Source of the DNA: an uncultured Prevotellaceae bacterium
Lineage (GTDB): Bacteria > Bacteroidota > Bacteroidia > Bacteroidales > Bacteroidaceae
Length of the DNA: 55,799 bases
NCBI GenBank assembly: GCA_900316575.1
Contig: ONDJ01000012.1
Coordinates: 24,531 to 80,329 of the forward strand
Direction of reading: 5' to 3'
A model generated the notes under the pieces. It was not told the origin of the DNA and made no database searches. It saw only the letters and a program-made list of their open reading frames with translations. Below are positions 50,787 through 55,799 of the stretch, piece after piece (the stretch's first letter is position 1; each line of letters begins with the position of its first letter). Position numbers and translations under genes: made by a program.

Positions 50787-50809
50787 AACTTTCTTTTTGT
50801 TAGCTATTG

Positions 50810-50817
50810 CAAAAGTA
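50810..50817 (-). promoter_or_regulatory. -7 promoter box of asnA
   Basis: It reads TACTTTTG on the minus strand, 23 bases before the ATG at 50786. It supports the shorter reading of asnA. The -33 box is not clear. Confidence 0.55.
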
Positions 50818-50928
50818 TTGTGGCAATTTGTCGCAAGCCTTCGCCTTGCAACTTTTTTTGAAAACTTTTCGGCTTCAGCATCCCACACAAGTCTTTTTGC
50901 CAAGTGAGCAATGCATTATAGGCTTTGA

Positions 50929-51477
50929 TTAAAACCTATAAAACAAGCCTGCAGTAAGCTCATTGCCGCTTAAGTCAAAGCCTACACCCGCGCGATACAA
51001 GCCTGCCTTACTTTCGGCATAGCCCACAAAGCCTGCGTGGGCCACAGCGTAGAAGTCTTTGCCCAAGGCCACGCTCACTCCAGGACGGGCACCGATACGA
51101 AAGCTATTGCGCGACTTTTGCGAAGACGTTTTGCTTGAAGCGAAACTCACGGTCCCATCTACAAAAAGACACACGGGACCTGCTTTGAGAACATTATAGC
51201 GCACATAGGGTGCAAACTCAAAAGAATTTGTCACAGTGCCTGCCTCGCCTGCTGGCATACTCTCTTTGACCAAAGGGGTACGATCCTTGTAGTAGCCAAT
51301 TACGGCACCAAAGCTAAGGCAGTCGTTCCATTCGTAGCCCACTTCGGGCTGAATGCTAAAACGCTTGTGATGGGTTTCACCATCGCGCCACCAACCGAGG
51401 CGGCCTCCTGCATAAAACTGTGCACTGCCTGTCAGCGCAAACAGCAAGGCGAAAAGCGTAAGTATGAACTTTCTCAT
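50929..51477 (-). CDS. Small outer-membrane beta-barrel protein
   Basis: The 182-residue protein has a signal peptide (MRKFILTLFALLFALTGSAQ) and an alternating pattern of amphipathic strands ending in Phe (AGLFYRF), typical of eight-strand outer-membrane barrels of the OmpW/OmpX-like type. Strands include FYAGGRLGWWRDG, FSIQPEVGYEWN, EFAPYVRYNVL and YRAGVGFDLSG. The function is not known; similar proteins act as porins or adhesins or stabilise the envelope. A -7 box lies upstream on the minus strand. asnA follows on the same strand after 142 bases with its own promoter. Confidence 0.85.
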   Translation of the reverse strand: MRKFILTLFALLFALTGSAQFYAGGRLGWWRDGETHHKRFSIQPEVGYEWNDCLSFGAVIGYYKDRTPLVKESMPAGEAGTVTNSFEFAPYVRYNVLKAGPVCLFVDGTVSFASSKTSSQKSRNSFRIGARPGVSVALGKDFYAVAHAGFVGYAESKAGLYRAGVGFDLSGNELTAGLFYRF

Positions 51478-51510
51478 TGTTTTGTGGTTTCTTTAATGCT
51501 TAAACAACTG

Positions 51511-51518
51511 CAAAAGTA
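51511..51518 (-). promoter_or_regulatory. -7 promoter box of the outer-membrane barrel gene
   Basis: It reads TACTTTTG on the minus strand, 33 bases before the ATG at 51477. Confidence 0.5.
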
Positions 51519-51618
51519 CAAAGAAGAAAGCAATCTTTTTCGGTTGGCTTTTACAAAATGATATGGGTGTAGGTAAATTCACGATGTAGCGACAATGTGA
51601 TTTATCAACAAGCACATG

Positions 51619-51659
51619 AAAAAGCCGCCGATGGAGTTCTCGCGAACTGCATCGACGGC
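51619..51659 (-). terminator. Strong terminator downstream of dsbD and the candidate RNA
   Basis: On the minus strand GCCGTCGATG(C)AGTTC pairs with GAACT(C)CATCGGCGGC around a tight loop, followed by TTTTTC. It is one of the most stable hairpins in the window. Confidence 0.88.
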
Positions 51660-51844
51660 ATTGTGAGAAAGCGTCCGTATCGCTGACACGAAGCGGGTAC
51701 TTCGCAGTCCTGCTAAGGCCATTCGGGCTGTATCTACCCTGCTAAAAAAAACTAATACGGACGTGATAAGCGTATGACTTCACAGCTGCCGCTTACCATC
51801 ATGCATTTGGGGATGAAATAGAGAGAAAATGTTATCTATGTTAT
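51660..51844 (-). ncRNA. Candidate structured RNA in the dsbD 3' region
   Basis: On the minus strand a 92-base segment (51763-51672) is closed by a perfect 9-bp stem, CGTCCGTAT with ATACGGACG. Inside are two copies of TTAGCAGG, a possible stem GGGTA/TACCC and a competing hairpin CGAAG/CTTCG that share TACCC. It ends 13 bases before the strong terminator at 51659-51619. No promoter of the usual pattern was found between dsbD and the RNA, so it may be processed from the dsbD mRNA or be a 3' UTR structure. It does not match the SRP, 6S, RNase P or riboswitch motifs I can recall. Sequence left of 51763 up to dsbD shows nothing else. Confidence 0.45.
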
Positions 51845-53959
51845 TTAATTGCGATAGCTCTCCAATCCTTGCTGGAGGAAGTTTACGTACTTGTCTATAT
51901 CTTCATCGTAGGAATAGGAGCGACTGAGTGGTTTGCCTTCGTTGTCCAAGAGGACATAGAAAGGCTGGGCATTGGCTCCAAACTTGGTGCGTTGGAAGTA
52001 GCTCCATTTGTCGCCAACTGTGCGCAGAACGGTTTCTGTACCGTCTGTTTCTTTGACACTAACGCGCTGTGGCAAAGCGGTTTTATCGTCCACGTAGAGT
52101 GAAATGAGTACATAGTCATCTGTAAGCAACTGTGCCACCTTAGCGTCTTGCCATACGGCCATCTCCATCTTCCGACAGTTCACACAGCCAAAGCCTGTAA
52201 AGTCTATCATGACGGGTTTGCCTACTTGCTTGGCATAGCGCATACCAGCTTCGTAATCTTTGAATTTAGGTTCTACAGTGGATTTCCCAAGCACGAAGTC
52301 CTGCGTTGACATTGGTGGCGCAAAGGCACTCACTGCTTTGCAGGGTGCTCCCCATAGGCCGGGTATCATATACACAGCGAAAGCCAACGAAACCAAAGCC
52401 ATGAAGAAGCGCGGCACACTGGTGCGACGGGATTCGTCGTCGTGAGGAAACTTGAGCCAGCCAAGCAGGTAGATGCCCATCAGCGCGAAAATCACAATCC
52501 AAAGGGCAAGGAACGTCTCGCGGTCGAGGATATGCCAGCCGTATGCCAAGTCTGCCACACTTAGGAACTTCAGTGCAAATGCCAGTTCTATGAAACCAAG
52601 CACCACTTTGATCGTATTCATCCAGCCACCGCTCTTTGGCGCGCTCTTCAGCCATGCAGGAAAAAGGGCAAAGAGAGTAAATGGCAAAGCCAAGGCTATG
52701 GCGAAGCCCAACATGCCGATGGCTGGTGCCAAGATGCTACCACCGCCTGTGCTTACCTCTACAAGCAAGAAGCCTATGATAGGACCTGTGCAAGAGAAGG
52801 ATACAAGAGCCAGCGTGAAAGCCATGAGGAATATACTCAGCAGGCCCGAGGTTTGTTCTGACTTTGCATCTACGGCATTGCTCCACTTGGAAGGCAACGT
52901 TATTTCAAATCCACCGAAGAAGCTCGCTGCAAAGACTACCAGCATCAGGAAGAACAAGATGTTGAAGACGGCATTGGTGCTCAAGTCGTTGAGCGCACTG
53001 GCACCAAAGATCAACGTTATGAGCAAGCCAAGCGTGACGTAGATCACAATGATGGCCAGTCCGTATGTGATGGCATCGCGAATACCCTTGCTGCGATCGT
53101 TGCTACGTTTCAAGAAGAAGCTGACGGTCATTGGGATGATAGGCCACACACAGGGCGTGAAGAGTGCCAACAATCCTCCGAGGAAACCTAACAGGAAAAT
53201 GTAGAACAGAGATGCATCGGCATATTCGCTTTGTTCGCCAAAAGCTTTCAGTTGGTCGGTCACGGGAGCCCACCACGTCTTGATTTCATCTGCCGACAAG
53301 GGTGACGACAAAGCAGCTGAGTCGGTTTGCCCAAGCACAGAGTCGGCTGTAGAGACCATCGACTGTGCACTATCAGGCATAGCTGCTGTCAAGGCAGCTA
53401 AGCTCTCAATCCCTGACGCAGGAGTTGCTGCCGCCTGGTCAGAGGATTTTGCAGTTTGAGCTTCAGTAGGCGTTGCAGCATTAGGGACATTCGCTGCCGT
53501 AGCACCCGGACCGTCTGTTCCTTCAAGTTTACAGTTGAGCGTTTGTGGCGGTAGGCAATTTACATCATTGCAAGCCCCATAGCGCAAATAGCCCTGCAAA
53601 CTGTATTTGGATGCGGTGAGTTTCACACGCTGGGTAAACGTACATGGACCCTCAAAGAGTTTCACTTGCATCTCAAAGATAGGGTCGTTGATTGTCTTTT
53701 CGCCAGGACCCGGCTTCAGCGGTCCAGCCAGCTCCACCCCGTCCTTGCTGTCTATGCCAAATTCGGCACGCGTCGGTCCACCGGCTGCAAAACCCGTGGA
53801 ATAAACGTGCCAACCTGATTGCGGGGTAAGCGAGAATACAATATCAAGTTCTGTGGGACTGATACGATTGTACTTCACCGAGCCACTCACTTGGGCTTGA
53901 GCGGTAGTGAAAAGAGCGAGCAGTAGTACAATAAACGTCGTGAAAGTTCTTTTATTCAT
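51845..53959 (-). CDS. dsbD: Thiol:disulfide interchange protein DsbD
   Basis: DsbD moves electrons from cytoplasmic thioredoxin to periplasmic proteins. The ATG at 53959 begins a signal peptide (MNKRTFTTFIVLLLALFTTAQA); 704 residues result. Order: N-terminal alpha-like domain with the cysteine pair in YGACNDVNCLPP (about 127-138), a low-complexity linker rich in Ala/Ser/Thr (about 150-240), a transmembrane domain with a Cys in TPCVWPIIPMTVSFFLKR (about 270) and SFSCTGPIIGF (about 390), then a C-terminal thioredoxin-like domain with FGCVNCRKME (about 590). All three redox centres are present. The linker is longer than in E. coli. It has a good promoter and no close operon partner. Confidence 0.93.
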   Translation of the reverse strand: MNKRTFTTFIVLLLALFTTAQAQVSGSVKYNRISPTELDIVFSLTPQSGWHVYSTGFAAGGPTRAEFGIDSKDGVELAGPLKPGPGEKTINDPIFEMQVKLFEGPCTFTQRVKLTASKYSLQGYLRYGACNDVNCLPPQTLNCKLEGTDGPGATAANVPNAATPTEAQTAKSSDQAAATPASGIESLAALTAAMPDSAQSMVSTADSVLGQTDSAALSSPLSADEIKTWWAPVTDQLKAFGEQSEYADASLFYIFLLGFLGGLLALFTPCVWPIIPMTVSFFLKRSNDRSKGIRDAITYGLAIIVIYVTLGLLITLIFGASALNDLSTNAVFNILFFLMLVVFAASFFGGFEITLPSKWSNAVDAKSEQTSGLLSIFLMAFTLALVSFSCTGPIIGFLLVEVSTGGGSILAPAIGMLGFAIALALPFTLFALFPAWLKSAPKSGGWMNTIKVVLGFIELAFALKFLSVADLAYGWHILDRETFLALWIVIFALMGIYLLGWLKFPHDDESRRTSVPRFFMALVSLAFAVYMIPGLWGAPCKAVSAFAPPMSTQDFVLGKSTVEPKFKDYEAGMRYAKQVGKPVMIDFTGFGCVNCRKMEMAVWQDAKVAQLLTDDYVLISLYVDDKTALPQRVSVKETDGTETVLRTVGDKWSYFQRTKFGANAQPFYVLLDNEGKPLSRSYSYDEDIDKYVNFLQQGLESYRN

Positions 53960-54019
53960 CAAAGCCTGTAGTACTATCTTTTTGCGAGATACAAATTGCT
54001 GTTTTTCAAAAATCAAGTG

Positions 54020-54050
54020 CAAAGGTAATAAAGAGCTTTCCTACTACAAA
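54020..54050 (-). promoter_or_regulatory. Promoter of dsbD
   Basis: On the minus strand TTTG (54050-54047) and TACCTTTG (54027-54020) are 19 bases apart, a near-ideal Bacteroidetes promoter. The leader before the ATG at 53959 is about 55 bases. It supports the shorter reading of dsbD. Confidence 0.75.
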
Positions 54051-54207
54051 GAAAAAATGAGTAATTTTTTTGTTCCATTCTTGTTATCGTTCTGTACCAA
54101 GATATAAAACCGCTCGCAAAGACAAGTCACCACTATGATTATACCAGAGTCGTGAGTAAGAAACGGGCGCATAATCGCTTTAAGCATCCTGCCTCCCAAC
54201 CTATTCA

Positions 54208-54273
54208 ACTTTTCACGGCCATGAACTAAACTTTTCATGGCCGTGAACTTAACTTTTCATGGCCGTGAAAAAC
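54208..54273. repeat. Three tandem 22-bp units with palindromic cores
   Basis: Units start at 54208, 54230 and 54252 with ACTTTTCA. The core of unit 1 is TTCACGGCCATGAA and that of units 2 and 3 is TTCATGGCCGTGAA; these are reverse complements of each other, and each is a near palindrome around GGCC. The exact 22-base spacing places the cores on the same DNA face. The array lies in the 425-base gap between the divergent dsbD and CBM9 genes. Confidence 0.85.
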
Positions 54274-54347
54274 AAAATAGCTTGGGAAAGCTTACTCCGA
54301 GATAACGAAATCCATTATTCTTCGGACACTCCTTTCGTAATAATAAC

Positions 54348-54355
54348 TACCTTTG
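54348..54355 (+). promoter_or_regulatory. -7 promoter box of the CBM9-like gene
   Basis: TACCTTTG lies 29 bases before the ATG at 54385. A clear -33 box is not present. The repeat array ends about 75 bases upstream, within range of a regulator. Confidence 0.5.
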
Positions 54356-54384
54356 CTGATGTTATCATAAAGGATTAAAACGTT

Positions 54385-55533
54385 ATGCAACTACACGGCT
54401 CTTTTCTCTTTCTCAAATCTGCGTTGCTCGCTCTTATATATATAATAGGTATAGAAGGACTGTGCGCACAGCCTTTGTGCGAACAATATGCTGCACGCCT
54501 CACCGACCCGCCTTTATATCATTGTCGGTACACGACACAACCGCCCACCATTGATGGCTATCTTGACGATGAAGCATGGAAAAGTGCTGCCGCCATCAAC
54601 CATCTGAGTGACATTCGCGGCGATGCCTTTCCACGTCCGTCGCTCCCCACCGAAATACGAATGCTTTGGGACAGCACCTATCTTTATGTGGCAGCCCGCC
54701 TTTATGAACCTTTCATCAACGCTACTCTAAGCCAACGCGACGAAATTGTTTGGCACGAAAACGATTTTGAAGTGTTTATCGACCCCGATGGCGACGGCAT
54801 CAATTACTATGAAATTGAGGTCAACGCCCTCGGCACGCTTCTCGACTTGCAAATGTCACATCCTTATCGCAGCGGTGGCCATTTCTTTTCCACATGGGAC
54901 TGCCCTGGACTGCGACATGCCGTAAGTGTGCAAGGCACCGTAGGCGACAGCACCGACCGCGACACATGCTGGTCGATCGAAATGGCTATTCCCCATCGCG
55001 CTCTGGCACGCAGTTTCGACGACGGACTGAAACAAAGCAACGTTTGGCGAATGAACTTTTCGCGCGTGGAGTGGCTCACCCAAGGCGGAAGTGAAGAAAA
55101 CTGGGTGTGGGCACCAACGGGCGAAGTAAATATCCACATGCCCGAACGCTGGGCGTATGTATATTTGATGAACACCACCCTCCATCCTCGCCAATCGGAT
55201 AAACCCTGGACAAACTACCTTCCCGATGATTACAAATTCATGTGGATGCTGTTCTATGCCCAGCAGGATCATTACGCAAAGCACCACCGCTACCTCAACT
55301 CCATAGAAGCTTTCAATCTCTGCGAAGAAGACTGGCAACTCATCAAGCCAACACTTGCGCCCTCCACACTATCTATTCCTCCAACCTCGACGACAACCAT
55401 AGAACCCCAAATTGCCGTTTACGCTTCGCCAGTAGGCTTTGAGCTCTCCCTGACACGTGAGAAATACACGCTTTGGCTCAACCACAGGGGCCACTTCCGA
55501 ATTCAAGAACACACCACTTCTTCCACGGAATAA
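54385..55533 (+). CDS. Exported CBM9-like carbohydrate-binding family protein
   Basis: The 382-residue protein starts with a signal peptide (about 1-28, ending GLCAQ) and continues with the family 9 carbohydrate-binding fold: PPTIDGYLDDEAWKSA (about 53-68), a middle WDSTYLYVAARLYEP, then NDFEVFIDPDGDGINYYEIEVNALG with the calcium- or sugar-binding acidic loop (about 129-153). The segment WAPTGEVNIHMPERWAYVYL closes the fold. After that comes a part resembling the C-terminal domain of Bacteroidetes CBM9-like proteins (YLNSIEAFNLCEEDW). The substrate is unknown, and no glycosidase lies next to it. It is divergent from dsbD across the palindromic array. Confidence 0.85.
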   Translation: MQLHGSFLFLKSALLALIYIIGIEGLCAQPLCEQYAARLTDPPLYHCRYTTQPPTIDGYLDDEAWKSAAAINHLSDIRGDAFPRPSLPTEIRMLWDSTYLYVAARLYEPFINATLSQRDEIVWHENDFEVFIDPDGDGINYYEIEVNALGTLLDLQMSHPYRSGGHFFSTWDCPGLRHAVSVQGTVGDSTDRDTCWSIEMAIPHRALARSFDDGLKQSNVWRMNFSRVEWLTQGGSEENWVWAPTGEVNIHMPERWAYVYLMNTTLHPRQSDKPWTNYLPDDYKFMWMLFYAQQDHYAKHHRYLNSIEAFNLCEEDWQLIKPTLAPSTLSIPPTSTTTIEPQIAVYASPVGFELSLTREKYTLWLNHRGHFRIQEHTTSSTE

Positions 55534-55587
55534 ACCACAAAACGTCTGCAGGCGGAACGCCTGCGCTCCCAAGGTAGCGTCCCAGAC

Positions 55588-55626
55588 GAAAAAATCCCCT
55601 GCAAACTCCGAAAGTTTGCAGGGGAT
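55588..55626 (-). terminator. Intrinsic terminator of the gene at the right edge
   Basis: ATCCCCTGCAAACT and AGTTTGCAGGGGAT are exact complements around a 5-base loop. On the minus strand the stem is followed by six T. It ends the transcript of the partial peptide gene. Confidence 0.9.
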
Positions 55627-55657
55627 CATTGCTAATGTAAGAATGGTGTGCAGTTTA

Positions 55658-55799
55658 TTACTGCTCCTCTTCTGCCCACATTTGACGGGTGAGGGCTGAG
55701 CCACCACCTACGGGGTTGCTGTCATCGAGTTTCATGCTGTCCTTACAGAGGCTCTGCATACGCAGGGCGGCTGTAACGAGAGCGGGAGTGATATAAGTC
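55658..55799 (-). CDS. KxYxxP-type small peptide (5' end missing)
   Basis: The minus-strand frame runs from the window edge to a TAA at 55660-55658 and encodes 46 visible residues, beginning TYITPALVTAALRMQSLC and ending RQMWAEEEQ. The opening fits the same small-protein pattern as the gene at 31411-31599 (MKKYYIAP...), with the ATG expected only a few codons outside. A GGGS stretch in the middle and a tryptophan/acidic end are also shared in style. The function is unknown. It is followed directly by an intrinsic terminator, which supports it as a real gene. Confidence 0.65.
   Translation of the reverse strand, partial: TYITPALVTAALRMQSLCKDSMKLDDSNPVGGGSALTRQMWAEEEQ

Noticed and set aside
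51672-51763. Identification of the candidate RNA as SRP RNA
   Set aside because: An AGCAG sequence is present, but the GNRA tetraloop and symmetric loop needed to bind Ffh are not.
1-55799. CRISPR arrays, complete insertion sequences or prophage
   Set aside because: No regular repeat-spacer series, no transposase with paired ends and no phage structural genes were seen.

Overview
The window looks like chromosomal DNA of a Bacteroidetes bacterium, most likely Prevotellaceae. Many genes are preceded by the Bacteroidetes promoter pattern (TTTG or TTGn, about 19-20 bases, TAnnTTTG). The tmRNA tag reads GENTYALAA, Shine-Dalgarno sites are weak or absent, and the gene families are typical of the phylum (GH92, BspA-like repeats, PafA, DUF3667, DUF3109, HU-HIG, a small KxYxxP peptide). 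This placement is inferred from sequence; no database was searched.

Layout. 1-3.4 kb: 3' part of mtgA, convergent with an S41 protease / PfkB-kinase pair. 3.5-5.6 kb: two identical tRNA-Asn genes, an HU-like gene, and an AT-rich islet with a 57-residue ribbon-helix-helix protein overlapping an unrecognised 173-residue gene. 5.8-11.4 kb: a giant alpha-2-macroglobulin-like protein. 11.5-11.9 kb: ssrA. 12.2-16 kb, minus strand: tcdA, a GH92 glycosidase, a one-span proline-rich protein. 16.3-27.2 kb, plus strand: periplasmic SurA/PpiD-like isomerase, mfd, a DASS transporter, nrdD-nrdG. 27.5-31.7 kb: a large BspA-like surface protein and a 62-residue peptide. 32.1-35.9 kb: the str operon rpsL-rpsG-fusA-rpsJ, closed by a strong terminator. 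36-40 kb: gpmI and two divergent glycosyltransferases. 40-51.5 kb, almost all minus strand: DUF3667, mrp, pafA, hslR, HAD phosphatase, a small conserved gene, relA, an excisionase-type HTH, a membrane protein, DUF3109, ung, asnA, an outer-membrane barrel. 51.6-55.8 kb: a candidate structured RNA with its own terminator, dsbD, a repeat array, a CBM9-like protein and the end of a second KxYxxP peptide gene.

The genes are mostly housekeeping: translation, stress response (relA, ssrA), DNA repair (mfd, ung), anaerobic dNTP synthesis and envelope upkeep. The accessory signals are the RHH islet, the BspA-like gene with its peptide, the two KxYxxP peptides, the candidate RNA before dsbD's downstream terminator, a divergent promoter pair that seems to give two leaderless mRNAs, strong hairpins in the str operon spacers, and several short repeat arrays with a 21-22 bp period. 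No CRISPR array, complete insertion sequence, prophage or classical defence system was seen.
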